Assembly: GCA_030430205.1 (NCBI GenBank)
Contig: JAUIGE010000004.1
Span: 1 to 64,000 of the forward strand
DNA length: 64,000 bases
From: Bacteroidia bacterium
Lineage (GTDB): Bacteria > Bacteroidota > Bacteroidia > J057
Direction: 5' to 3'
Shown: in pieces, positions 46,934 through 54,967 of the stretch
Numbering within the stretch: position 1 is the first letter of the stretch
Layout: each line of letters begins with the position of its first letter
The notes under the pieces: model-generated
Seen by the model: the letters and a program-made list of their open reading frames with translations, nothing else
What the model was told of the DNA's origin: nothing
The model's database searches: none
Translations under genes and position numbers: made by a program

Positions 46934-47929
46934 ATGAAAATCCTAAAAATACTTTCCCTCACTTTGCTGCTTTCCTTCTGTGTTTCCTGCCAAAAGGTAT
47001 GGATGGACGAAAGCCCCCTGGCAGACAATGCCGCCATGTTTGATGAGATGTGGACAGAAATAGATGAAAACTATGTTTTCTTTGATCAGAAAAATGTCAA
47101 TTGGGATCAGGTGAAAACCGATTATGGCGCGCAGATCAGCGCGGATATGACAGAGGAACAATTGTTCGATGTCTTTACTGGCGCTTTGAGCCAGCTCAAA
47201 GATGGGCATGTCAGCCTTTTCGCAGGCTTCAACAGCTGGTTTTATTACGATCTGTATTTGGATCATCCATCCAACTTTGACAAGGCATTTGTCGAAAGAA
47301 ATTACCTTTCTCAAATCAACACCATCGGTCCTTTCGTCTATGATATACTGGAGGGAAATGTGGGCTATTTGTACTACGAATCCTTTGGAAAAGACTTCAC
47401 AGATACAGATCTGGCCTATTTGCTCGCGTATTTCAAAGATACCGAAGGCCTCATCATAGATGTGCGCGACAACCAGGGCGGCGCTGCGGACAATGTCAGC
47501 CAGCTGGTCGCTGTCTTTATCCAGGAAGCGCAGGTTTTGGGGAAAACTGTCAGCTTTCAAAGCAATTCAGCGGTTGAAGATATCAAGATCGAGCCGAATG
47601 ACGAGCTGTCAACTTATGCCAAGGATGTGGTCATCCTGACCAATCGGCAGTGTTATTCTTCCTGCAATGTTTTTGCAGGCTTTCTGTCGCAGCTTCCTCA
47701 GGTCAGCCTGGTGGGTGACACGACGGGTGGAGGCAGCGGCTTTGCCGTAGGCTCAGAGCTCGCCAATGGCTGGCGCTATCGCTATTCCGCAGCCAAAATC
47801 ACCCTGGCAGATGGCACAGAGATAGAAGCAGGCGTAGCGCCTGATGTGTACAAGACCACAGGCCCGGAGGAGCAGTTGGCAGGCAAAGATGCCTTGATTG
47901 AAGAGGCATTGAGGATTTTGCTGCCTTAA
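46934..47929 (+). CDS. S41 family (C-terminal-processing) peptidase, lipoprotein
   Basis: 331 residues with lipobox SFCVSC (Cys19). The tail-specific protease core is visible: GNVGYLYYESFG, LIIDVRDNQGG, the nucleophile region NRQCYSSCNVFAGFL (serine in YSSC) and a C-terminal VGDTTGGGSGFAVG. No PDZ domain is obvious, so it belongs with the shorter IRBP-like members. It would cleave unfolded or C-terminal peptides in the envelope. Second gene of a probable operon with the barrel protein. Confidence 0.87.
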   Translation: MKILKILSLTLLLSFCVSCQKVWMDESPLADNAAMFDEMWTEIDENYVFFDQKNVNWDQVKTDYGAQISADMTEEQLFDVFTGALSQLKDGHVSLFAGFNSWFYYDLYLDHPSNFDKAFVERNYLSQINTIGPFVYDILEGNVGYLYYESFGKDFTDTDLAYLLAYFKDTEGLIIDVRDNQGGAADNVSQLVAVFIQEAQVLGKTVSFQSNSAVEDIKIEPNDELSTYAKDVVILTNRQCYSSCNVFAGFLSQLPQVSLVGDTTGGGSGFAVGSELANGWRYRYSAAKITLADGTEIEAGVAPDVYKTTGPEEQLAGKDALIEEALRILLP

Positions 47930-47995
47930 AGGAAAGCCAGGCTTTTGGGAGGATGTGAGTGCAGCAATGTGTACTTTTGGGTAAAAAGTTTCAAC

Positions 47996-48835
47996 ATGTC
48001 TGAAAGATATTTCATCCTTGCATTCCTCATTCTCCTACCGCTCATCAACCTTGCCCAATCTGCTGATAAGCGATATGAAGGCAAAAACATTTTCCCTTTC
48101 GGCCAGGTAGTGGAAATTGAATCCGCGAAGCTCAACGAAAAGCGTATCCTCAACATCTATCTCCCGCAGGGATATGATCCTGATTCTCAGGAGACTTATC
48201 CCACCATTTATGTTTTGGATGGCTCCGCTCATGAGGACTTTCCGCATATTGCGGGTCTGGTTCAGTTCATGAATATGTATGAGCTTTTGCCCAAATCCAT
48301 CGTCGTGGGCATCGCCAATGTGGACAGATACAGAGATTTTACCTACCCGAGCACCGACAAGGCTGATCTCAAAAGCCTTCCACAAAGTGGAGGGTCCGAA
48401 AAATTCATCGCTTTCATCGAAGCGGAAGTGCAACCCCTGATAGCAAAAAGCTATAAAGTAAATGATCACAAAACCCTGATCGGGCAATCCCTGGGAGGCC
48501 TGCTGGCCACCGAAATTCTGATGAAGAAGGCTGATCTTTTCGATGACTATATCATCGTTAGCCCCTCCCTTTGGTGGGATAAGCAAAAACTGGTCAAAGG
48601 TGCTGATGAATTTTTCAAGGCAAATCAGCAGTTGAAAAAACGTGTTTTTGTTTCCCTTGGGAAGGAGCATCCCACCATGCACAAAGTCGCCGACAAGTTG
48701 GTGGAGGCTATGCGAAAGTCCGGCAACGACCAATTGACGGTCTATTACGAGCCGATTTTGGATGAAGATCACGCTACGATTTTGCATAGCGCGGTCTATC
48801 AGGCGTTTAAAGTTTTGGGGGCAAAGGAAAAATAA
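47996..48835 (+). CDS. esterase-family alpha/beta hydrolase, exported
   Basis: 279 residues from the ATG at 47996, with signal peptide YFILAFLILLPLINLAQS. The esterase-D-like (PF00756 type) fold is shown by the IYLPQGYDPDSQETYPTIYVLDG block, the nucleophile elbow GQSLGG and a C-terminal DHATILHSA histidine. The group includes enterobactin esterases and feruloyl esterases; the substrate is unknown. A -7-like TACTTTTG lies at 47971, so it may be transcribed separately from the S41 gene 66 bases upstream. Confidence 0.87.
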   Translation: MSERYFILAFLILLPLINLAQSADKRYEGKNIFPFGQVVEIESAKLNEKRILNIYLPQGYDPDSQETYPTIYVLDGSAHEDFPHIAGLVQFMNMYELLPKSIVVGIANVDRYRDFTYPSTDKADLKSLPQSGGSEKFIAFIEAEVQPLIAKSYKVNDHKTLIGQSLGGLLATEILMKKADLFDDYIIVSPSLWWDKQKLVKGADEFFKANQQLKKRVFVSLGKEHPTMHKVADKLVEAMRKSGNDQLTVYYEPILDEDHATILHSAVYQAFKVLGAKEK

Positions 48836-48893
48836 GGAGCGGTGACAAAATAAATGGCTCCAATAATTGAGCTTATATACAAATAGAAGAAAG

Positions 48894-48977
48894 GACGCTG
48901 ATTTACGCTGATTGTCATGGTAAAATTATGTTTGGCCCTAAAGAGGTTGAAGATGTATGATGGGTCAAAAAGAGTGT
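48894..48977. repeat. degenerate GACGCTGATT-type dispersed repeat
   Basis: GACGCTGATTTACGCTGATT, then ATTATGTTTGG..CC and TGATGGGTCAAAAAGAGTGTT match the copy at 43884 in order. The right end with AATCTGCGTC is missing. It lies in the 334-base gap between the esterase and the Rpn nuclease. Confidence 0.6.
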
Positions 48978-49024
48978 TGAGGAGGAAGATTGAGAGGATA
49001 GCGACTCCAGCGATTTGTTTTTAA

Positions 49025-49134
49025 GCTACTTTTAGTAGCTTTCAGCCTGCTTTTCAAGGAAAAGCTGGCGCGGATGGAGCCTGCGCTGAACTCGATTCAG
49101 TGGCTTGCGCGGGGCTCATAGCGTAATCCGCGCC
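49025..49134. other. structured hairpin element in the intergenic region
   Basis: GCTACTTTTAGTAGC (49025-49039) is a small stem. GGCGCGGAT (49068-49076) pairs with ATCCGCGCC (49126-49134), enclosing GAGCC/GGCTC and the central CTGAA-CTCGA-TTCAG stem. The nested pairing suggests a non-coding RNA, a REP-type repeat or a folded DNA element. No coding frame. Confidence 0.55.
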
Positions 49135-49169
49135 CATGGAAATTGAAAATTTTGTAAAAAATCACTCCC

Positions 49170-50024
49170 CTATTTCAACCCTTCAATTTCCTCTTTAGAC
49201 AAGCCCGTAAGCTTAACGATGAGCTCGACAGAAATACCTTCTTTTAACGCAATGGTAGCAGTTTCCATTTTCCCTTCCATTTTCCCTTCCATTTTCCCTT
49301 CTTCAAAATAAGTATCCATCGAACTTTTCAAATCCCAATAATCTTTCAAACTTTCCTCATAAACAGCTCTCTCTGTTTCATTCATCTTAGCAATTTCAGC
49401 CAAAGCAAATAGTTTCTTAAAAACGCCTTCTTCGAGTTCTTTGGGCATTTCCCTTAACCGATGCAAGTTCCTAAAGGCAAAAAGCCATTTTTCATAATCA
49501 TTGGTCAGTTCATGCAATTGCTTATTGAATTTTGGCACTTCGAGGTAAATGAATGTGAGCTTGTCATAGAAAACCTTATTGGTCAAAGTATCAACCAATT
49601 GCACACGATACTCAAGTTTATCCTGGTCGGATTTATCAAATTCAAAGTCCAAAATGGCAATGGTATAAACGCCTTTCAATTCATATTGCCACTCTTTTCC
49701 TTTCACTGCCTGCTCTTGTATGGCAAAGGAAGAATAATAAACACTCCTGTCTTTGAAAAACTCTTGTTTTACCCGCTGTATTTCCACAATGAATTTTTCC
49801 CCTCGCTCATTGGTACAATACAGATCATAAACAGCTTTTCTTTCGCCTTCACTTTTTCCCAACCTTTCATTTTTTAAATAACTTAAATCCTCTATCTGCT
49901 CCTGGTCAGCCAAAAGTTCATTAAGAAAAGCGATAAGCAAATCTTTATTGGGTTCTTCTCCAAATAGCTTTTTGAAGCCAAAATCAGTAAAAAGATTGAT
50001 ATATCTATCTGTGGTTGTAGTCAT
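49170..50024 (-). CDS. Rpn family PD-(D/E)XK nuclease/putative transposase-like protein
   Basis: 284 residues. The N-terminal FTDFGFKKLFGEEPNKDLLIAFLN and the core DLYCTNERGEKFIVEIQ (Asp...ExQ) are those of the Rpn/PDDEXK_2 nucleases, proteins linked to RecA-independent recombination and in some cases to phage defence. Helices after the core include FRNLHRLREMPKEL. Near the C-terminus the tetrapeptide EGKM is repeated three times, encoded by 12-base tandem repeats, as in many members; copy number may vary. A folded repeat lies 36 bases beyond its 3' end. Confidence 0.87.
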   Translation of the reverse strand: MTTTTDRYINLFTDFGFKKLFGEEPNKDLLIAFLNELLADQEQIEDLSYLKNERLGKSEGERKAVYDLYCTNERGEKFIVEIQRVKQEFFKDRSVYYSSFAIQEQAVKGKEWQYELKGVYTIAILDFEFDKSDQDKLEYRVQLVDTLTNKVFYDKLTFIYLEVPKFNKQLHELTNDYEKWLFAFRNLHRLREMPKELEEGVFKKLFALAEIAKMNETERAVYEESLKDYWDLKSSMDTYFEEGKMEGKMEGKMETATIALKEGISVELIVKLTGLSKEEIEGLK

Positions 50025-50083
50025 TAAGTTGGGTTATTTTATTCTCTAAGCGAAGATAATGAAAACCCCATAATATTTCATTA

Positions 50084-51424
50084 TTACAAGGAAGCCACCA
50101 GGCGCCCCCAGGCCTCCCGCTTCACCTCAAAGCCAAACAGCTTTTCCACCTCTTCAAACTTCGCCCGAATCTCAGCCGTATTCAGCTGCCCGATGCTACC
50201 TTCATGGCTGTGGTTCACAGCGCGCTTTGCTTCAAAATCGCCTCGCTCGATCGCCAGGCCGATCTTTTTGTAGGCGTCGCGAAAGGGCGTGCCTTTCAGC
50301 ACTTCCTCATTCACCGCCTCTACGCTGAAGAGGTAATCGTACATGGAATCCGCCAAAATATCCTTTTTTACTTCGATATGTTCGAGCATATAGCTGGTGA
50401 TTTCGAGGCAATCTTTGAGCTCTTCTATGGCGGGCAAAAGGCTTTCTTTGACCAATTGCAGGTCGCGATGATAGCCTGAAATCAGGTTGGTGGTAAGATG
50501 CGAAATCTCAAAAGGCAGGCTTTGCAGGCGGTTGCTTTTGGCGCGCAGAAGTTCAAAAACATCAGGGTTTTTCTTGTGCGGCATGATGCTCGAACCCGTC
50601 GTCAGGCGATCCGGGAAGGAGATAAAAGCGAAATTCTGGTTGCAAAAAAGCACCACATCTGACGAGAGCTTATTGAGCGTGGTCGCCAGGGAAGCCATGG
50701 CAAAAGCCAGCAATTTCTCCGTCTTTCCCCGGCCCAGCTGCGCCTGGATGACATTGTAGCTCAGGTCTGAAAAGCCGAGCAGCTTGGTTGTCATTTTTCG
50801 GTTTAAAGGAAAAGAAGAACCATAGCCTGCGGCTGAGCCCAGCGGATTTTGATCCGCTACCTGCCAGGCTGCCTGCAGCATCCGCATATCGTCCACCAGC
50901 GACTCGGCGAAAGCGCCGAACCACAGCCCAAAACTCGATGGCATCGCCACCTGCGTATGTGTATAGCCGGGCATCAGCACGGCCTTGTGCTGCTCGCTGA
51001 GCTGCTGAAGCGTCTGAAACAGCTGGGCTGTGAGGCTGACGATGGCTTCTATTTCCGCGAGGAAATAGAGCTTCAGGTCCACCAGGACCTGGTCGTTGCG
51101 GGAGCGCCCGCTGTGGACCTTTTTGCCCATCTCGCCGAGCTTTTCGGTGAGCATCCATTCGACCTGCGAATGCACGTCCTCCACGCCTTCGGCGATCTCG
51201 AAATTGCCCGCTTCGATCTGAGCGAAGATCGCTTTCAACTCCTGCTGAAGCTGCTTCAGCTCATCTGCTTCCAGCAAATGGATGGAATGCAGCATTTCGA
51301 TATGCGCCAGCGTTCCGAGTACATCATAGGGTGCGAGGAAGACGTCCAGTTCGCGGTCCTTGCCGATGGTGAAGTGCTCGATGCGCTTTTCGACGCTGCC
51401 TTCTTTTTGCCATAGTTTTTTCAT
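50084..51424 (-). CDS. argH: argininosuccinate lyase
   Basis: A 446-residue enzyme splitting argininosuccinate into arginine and fumarate, the last step of arginine synthesis. Signs include HSQVEWML, HSGRSRNDQVLVDLKLY, GYTHTQVA and the family signature GSSIMPHKKNPDVFELLRA. Length is normal. It is the last gene of the minus-strand arginine operon; a 100-bp repeat separates it from argE. Confidence 0.97.
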   Translation of the reverse strand: MKKLWQKEGSVEKRIEHFTIGKDRELDVFLAPYDVLGTLAHIEMLHSIHLLEADELKQLQQELKAIFAQIEAGNFEIAEGVEDVHSQVEWMLTEKLGEMGKKVHSGRSRNDQVLVDLKLYFLAEIEAIVSLTAQLFQTLQQLSEQHKAVLMPGYTHTQVAMPSSFGLWFGAFAESLVDDMRMLQAAWQVADQNPLGSAAGYGSSFPLNRKMTTKLLGFSDLSYNVIQAQLGRGKTEKLLAFAMASLATTLNKLSSDVVLFCNQNFAFISFPDRLTTGSSIMPHKKNPDVFELLRAKSNRLQSLPFEISHLTTNLISGYHRDLQLVKESLLPAIEELKDCLEITSYMLEHIEVKKDILADSMYDYLFSVEAVNEEVLKGTPFRDAYKKIGLAIERGDFEAKRAVNHSHEGSIGQLNTAEIRAKFEEVEKLFGFEVKREAWGRLVASL

Positions 51425-51439
51425 GTATCGTTTTTTTTT

Positions 51440-51542
51440 GACGCAGATTTGTTATGATAATTATGATGAAGATATGTTAAGCAGACCAGTCTTTTTAACA
51501 TAATAAGTCATAATAATCAGCGTAAATCAGCGTCCACTCTTA
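51440..51542 (-). repeat. GACGCAGATT/AATCTGCGTC-type repeat between argE and argH
   Basis: Inverted outer ends (GACGCAGATT and ATCAGCGTC), an AT-rich middle with ATGATAATTATGATGAAGATATG and a right part ATAATCAGCGTAAATCAGCG. The minus-strand end AAGAGTGGACGC encodes the last codons of argE (RVDADLR). Confidence 0.88.
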
Positions 51543-52581
51543 AATCTTTCAACAAATCAATCATCACCTCAATGCCCGCCTCAATCTCCACCGGAAAGAT
51601 ATACTCATCCGGCGTATGCGAGCGCGCAGAGTCTCCCGGCCCGATCTTCAGCGTAGGAAAAGGCATCAGCGCCTGATCCGACAAAGTCGGTGAGCCATAA
51701 GCCGATAGCCCCAGGGCTTTGCCCTTTTGCACGATCGGATGATCGGGGTCCAGGCGGGAAGAATTCAGGCGAAAAGAACGCGCTTTCAGCTCGCAATCCA
51801 CATGCTGCCGGATGATCTCAAAAGCAGCTTCATTGCTGTACAGCTCATTGGTGCGCACATCCACCACAAACTCGCAACGGTCGGGAACAACATTGTGCTG
51901 GCTGCCTGCCTGGATCTGGGTGAGGCTCATTTTTACAGGACCAAGAAAATCAGACACTTTTTCAAATTGAAAAGTTCGAAACCATTCGATCACAGGCAGC
52001 GCCTTGTAAATGGCGTTTTCGCCTTCATCGCGGGCGGCGTGGCCCGAGCGACCATGGACGCAGCCGTCGATGACCATCAGGCCTTTTTCGGCTATGGCCA
52101 TCTGCATCTGCGTGGGTTCGCCCACCATGCCGAGCTCGATCTTGCCCAATTCGGGCAGAAGGGCGGCGATGCCGTTTTTACCGGAAATTTCCTCCTCTGC
52201 TGTAGTGGCGAGGATGAGGTTGTAGGCGCGTTTTTCGGGATGTTTGTTTAGGTATAAAAAAGCTGCAATGAGGCACATCAGCGGGCCTCCCGCGTCATTG
52301 CTTCCCAGGCCGATCAATCGGCCATCTTCACCTATGGTGGGCTCAAAAGGCGGAAAGGTCCAGCCTTTGGAAGGCTTCACGGTATCGTGATGGGAATTGA
52401 GTAAAATGGTCGGGCGGCCTGGCTGAAAATCATCTGAGCGCAGCCAGATGTTGTTGTTTTGTCGGTTGGGATGCAGGCCTTCTTCGACGAAAAAGTCGAA
52501 GAGGATTTGTGCTGTATTGTGCTCCTCCCGGCTGAGGGAGGGGGTGGAGATGAGTTTTTTGAGGAGATATATTACTTTCAT
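51517..52581 (-). CDS. argE: acetylornithine deacetylase-like M20 peptidase
   Basis: A 354-residue metallohydrolase of the M20 family. In this operon its role is to deacylate N-acylornithine (or N-acylcitrulline, given the ArgF' type transcarbamylase). Metal ligands are visible in LLNSHHDTVKPS, NDAGGP and ATTAEEE. Length is normal. The C-terminal residues RVDADLR are encoded by the downstream repeat. Annotated as argE from context; DapE-like activity cannot be excluded. Confidence 0.87.
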   Translation of the reverse strand: MKVIYLLKKLISTPSLSREEHNTAQILFDFFVEEGLHPNRQNNNIWLRSDDFQPGRPTILLNSHHDTVKPSKGWTFPPFEPTIGEDGRLIGLGSNDAGGPLMCLIAAFLYLNKHPEKRAYNLILATTAEEEISGKNGIAALLPELGKIELGMVGEPTQMQMAIAEKGLMVIDGCVHGRSGHAARDEGENAIYKALPVIEWFRTFQFEKVSDFLGPVKMSLTQIQAGSQHNVVPDRCEFVVDVRTNELYSNEAAFEIIRQHVDCELKARSFRLNSSRLDPDHPIVQKGKALGLSAYGSPTLSDQALMPFPTLKIGPGDSARSHTPDEYIFPVEIEAGIEVMIDLLKDLRVDADLR

Positions 52582-52596
52582 TTTGCCTGATTTTTT

Positions 52597-52698
52597 GACG
52601 CAGATTTGTTATGATAATTATGATTAAGATATGCTAAGGGCTGCTGTATTTTTAACATAAGAAATCATAATAATCTGCGTTAATCTGCGTCCACTCTT
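52597..52698 (-). repeat. GACGCAGATT/AATCTGCGTC-type repeat between argB and argE
   Basis: Same family as at 51440, with GACGCAGATTTGTTATGATAA at one end and TAATCTGCGTTAATCTGCGT at the other. It reaches into the argB 3' end, supplying its last codons (GRVDAD) and stop. Confidence 0.88.
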
Positions 52699-53474
52699 CC
52701 AGGCGTCACCCTCGTCCCCACAAAATCATCCGCATACACCTTCCCCAACATCTCCGGCGCACAAAGCACCACTTGCTTCACCCCCGCTTCCAGCGCATCA
52801 AACGCATTTTTCAGCTTGGGGATCATGCCATCTTTGATGATGCCCTGCTGTTGGTATTGCAAAAAGGAATCCGGGTTCAGGCTGGAAATCAGCGTGGAAG
52901 CATCCGCAGGATCGCGCATCAGGCCCGGCAATTCAAAGAGGTAAAAGAGCGAGACATCTGCGAACTTCGCCAGCTCCGCTGCCACAGCGGAGCCGATGGT
53001 ATCGGCATTGGTATTGAGCAATTGGCCCCGCCCATCATGGGTGATGGGCGAAAAAACAGGGATCAATCCCTGCTCCAGCAGCGCAAAAATGCGCTCGCCA
53101 TTCACCGCATCTATATCTCCGGCAAAGCCGTAGTCGACATCCCATCCCTCGCGCTTGTGCGCGCGTATGGCATCCCAATCTGCCCCACTCAGGCCCATGG
53201 CCTGACAGCCCCGCGCCTGTAGGGCAGCCACCAGCTGCTGATTCAAGCCGCAGTATGCGTAGGTGACGATTTCCAGCATGGCCGCATCAGTGATGCGGCG
53301 GCCCTGGTGCATCACAGCCTCGATGCCGAGGCGCTTTGCCAGGGAAGAGGCGGCCCTGCCGCCGCCGTGGACCAGGGCTTTTTTGCCCGGTAGGGCAGCG
53401 AAGTCGTCGAGGACCTGAGATAATATCTCTGCTTTGTTGAGGACGTTTCCGCCTATTTTGAGGATGCTTAGCAT
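52680..53474 (-). CDS. argB: acetylglutamate kinase
   Basis: A 264-residue amino-acid kinase phosphorylating N-acetyl- or N-succinyl-glutamate. The N-terminal LKIGGNVLNK, KALVHGGGRAASSLAKRLG and GLSGADWDAI blocks are typical, as is NTNADTIGSAVAAEL. It is a short Bacteroidota-type ArgB without an N-terminal arginine-sensing helix, so arginine feedback is unlikely. Its last codons (GRVDAD) come from the repeat. Confidence 0.94.
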   Translation of the reverse strand: MLSILKIGGNVLNKAEILSQVLDDFAALPGKKALVHGGGRAASSLAKRLGIEAVMHQGRRITDAAMLEIVTYAYCGLNQQLVAALQARGCQAMGLSGADWDAIRAHKREGWDVDYGFAGDIDAVNGERIFALLEQGLIPVFSPITHDGRGQLLNTNADTIGSAVAAELAKFADVSLFYLFELPGLMRDPADASTLISSLNPDSFLQYQQQGIIKDGMIPKLKNAFDALEAGVKQVVLCAPEMLGKVYADDFVGTRVTPGRVDAD

Positions 53475-53494
53475 GGGGGAATGGGTTAGGAGGA

Positions 53495-53598
53495 GACGCA
53501 GATTTTTTATGATGATTATGATGAAGATATGCTAAAGGACTGAGTAGGTGTTAAACATAAAGAATCATAAGAATCAGTGTAAATCTGCGTCCACTCTT
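53495..53598 (-). repeat. GACGCAGATT/AATCTGCGTC-type repeat between argF' and argB
   Basis: Third copy of the arginine-operon repeat, with GACGCAGATTTTTTATGATG at the left and AATCAGTGTAAATCTGCGTC at the right. It begins right after the argF' stop. Confidence 0.88.
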
Positions 53599-53602
53599 CA
53601 TC

Positions 53603-54541
53603 TTAAATCAGTTCTTTCAATATGGCCTGCGCTGCCACAACACGATTCGCCGCCTGTGCCAGCACCAGCGAAGCCGGGCTATCAATGACTGCATCCGCCA
53701 CGATCACATTGCGCCGCACGGGCAGGCAATGCATAAAATATGCATTGTCTGTCAGCGCCATGCGCTCAGGCGTGATCTGCCATGCAGGGTCCTGGCTGAG
53801 GATTTTTCCATACTCATGGAAAGAAGACCAGTTTTTGGCGTAGACGAAGTCTGCGTTGGCGAAGGCCTTTTCGGGATCGTATTCGATCAGTGAGTCCGGC
53901 ACAAATTGCCCGGCCAATTCATAGCCCTGGGGGTGGGTCACCACCAGATCATAATCGGCGGCGATGGCCCATTCAGCAAATGAATTGGCGACGGCCTGCG
54001 GCAGGACTTTGGGGTGCGGCGCCCAGCTGAGGACGACTTTGGGGCGCTTTTTGCGCTTATAGGCTTCAATGGTGATGATGTCTGCCAGAGACTGGCAGGG
54101 ATGCCGCGTAGCGGATTCGAGGCTGATGATGGGCACGCCCGCGTAGCGTTTAAATGCGTGCATGATTTCTTCTGCATAGTCTTTTTCCCTATCCTGAAAT
54201 TCCGCAAAAGCGCGCACTCCCAGCACATCGCAATAGCTGCCGATGACGGCGGCCGCCTCCCGCACATGCTCGGCTTTATTGCCATTCATCACACTCCCAT
54301 CTTCAAATTCGAGCTGCCAGCCGTCAATGCCCACGTTCATGACCATGACATGGATGCCCAGGTTGTAAGCTGCTTTTTGCGTGCTGAGGCGCGTGCGCAG
54401 GCTGGGATTGAAAAAAAGACAGCAAAGCGTCTTTTGGTGGCCCAGGTCCGGCCATGCATGCGGTGCATGCGCGATCTCGCTGGCGGAAGCCAGCAGGGCG
54501 GGGAGGTCGTCGACGTCGGAGACGGAGGTGAAATGTTGCAT
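53603..54541 (-). CDS. argF': N-acyl-L-ornithine carbamoyltransferase (ArgF')
   Basis: 312 residues from the ATG at 54541; the open frame upstream is heptamer repeat. The carbamoyl-phosphate site FFNPSLRTRLSTQ (43-55), the HPCQSLADI block and the C-terminal HCLPVRRN are those of the transcarbamylases that act on acylated ornithine. At the position that separates succinylornithine (Pro90, B. fragilis) from acetylornithine (Glu92, Xanthomonas) enzymes, this protein has Ala90 in GNKAEHV. The substrate is therefore open. Confidence 0.93.
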   Translation of the reverse strand: MQHFTSVSDVDDLPALLASASEIAHAPHAWPDLGHQKTLCCLFFNPSLRTRLSTQKAAYNLGIHVMVMNVGIDGWQLEFEDGSVMNGNKAEHVREAAAVIGSYCDVLGVRAFAEFQDREKDYAEEIMHAFKRYAGVPIISLESATRHPCQSLADIITIEAYKRKKRPKVVLSWAPHPKVLPQAVANSFAEWAIAADYDLVVTHPQGYELAGQFVPDSLIEYDPEKAFANADFVYAKNWSSFHEYGKILSQDPAWQITPERMALTDNAYFMHCLPVRRNVIVADAVIDSPASLVLAQAANRVVAAQAILKELI

Positions 54542-54548
54542 GGGGAAG

Positions 54549-54631
54549 GGGTTTTGAGTTTCGGGTTTCGGGTTTTGAGTTTCGGGTTTCGGGTTTCGAG
54601 TTTCGGGATTTGAGTTTCGGGTTTCGGGTTT
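54549..54631 (-). repeat. CCCGAAA heptamer array ahead of argF'
   Basis: About twelve units (CCCGAAA, CTCAAAA, CTCGAAA on the minus strand) end eight bases before the argF' ATG. Confidence 0.92.
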
Positions 54632-54632
54632 G

Positions 54633-54967
54633 AAGAGTGGACGCAGATTATTTATGATAATTATTTCAGTACAGGACAATTTTTCAGGAAAGTCCCCCAA
54701 AGTCCTGAAGGGACGCCATATTCAGCATGGGGCGAAGCCCCATGAAGGTAAACGCCCCCAATAGAAGTCCTGAAAGGACGGCATATCTTAGGAAGCCATA
54801 GCTAATATATCGCCCTTTCAGGGCTTTAAGACCTGGTGTGAATCGAATGATCGGGCTTTGCCCGATCGTAGTATATAGCGTCCCTTCAGGACTTTCAGGA
54901 TGTTTATTATTCATGACTTAAATTTTTTGTCCTGTACTAAGGATAATTATGCAAAAGAATTATGCGT
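54633..54967 (-). repeat. arginine-operon repeat split by an insertion
   Basis: AGAGTGGACGCAGATTATTT up to GATAATTAT (54633-54664) and, resuming at 54942, GATAATTATGCAAAAGAATTATGCGTC are the two parts of a fourth GACGCAGATT-type repeat, separated by the 271-bp element at 54668-54938. Confidence 0.75.
54668..54938. mobile_element. 271-bp hairpin-rich MITE-like element with target duplication
   Basis: Terminal inverted repeat AGTACAGGACAA (54668-54679) and TTGTCCTGTACT (54927-54938). GATAATTAT occurs directly at 54656-54664 and 54942-54950, three bases from either end, as a 9-bp target duplication. Inside are perfect hairpins CATGGGGC-GAA-GCCCCATG (54726-54744) and GATCGGGC-TTT-GCCCGATC (54849-54867) and repeated AGTCCTGAARGGACG arms in both orientations. 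It carries no transposase. Confidence 0.8.

Noticed and set aside
54684-54914. 76-residue minus-strand open frame
   Set aside because: It lies wholly inside the hairpin-rich element and is made of its inverted arms, with no independent sign of coding.
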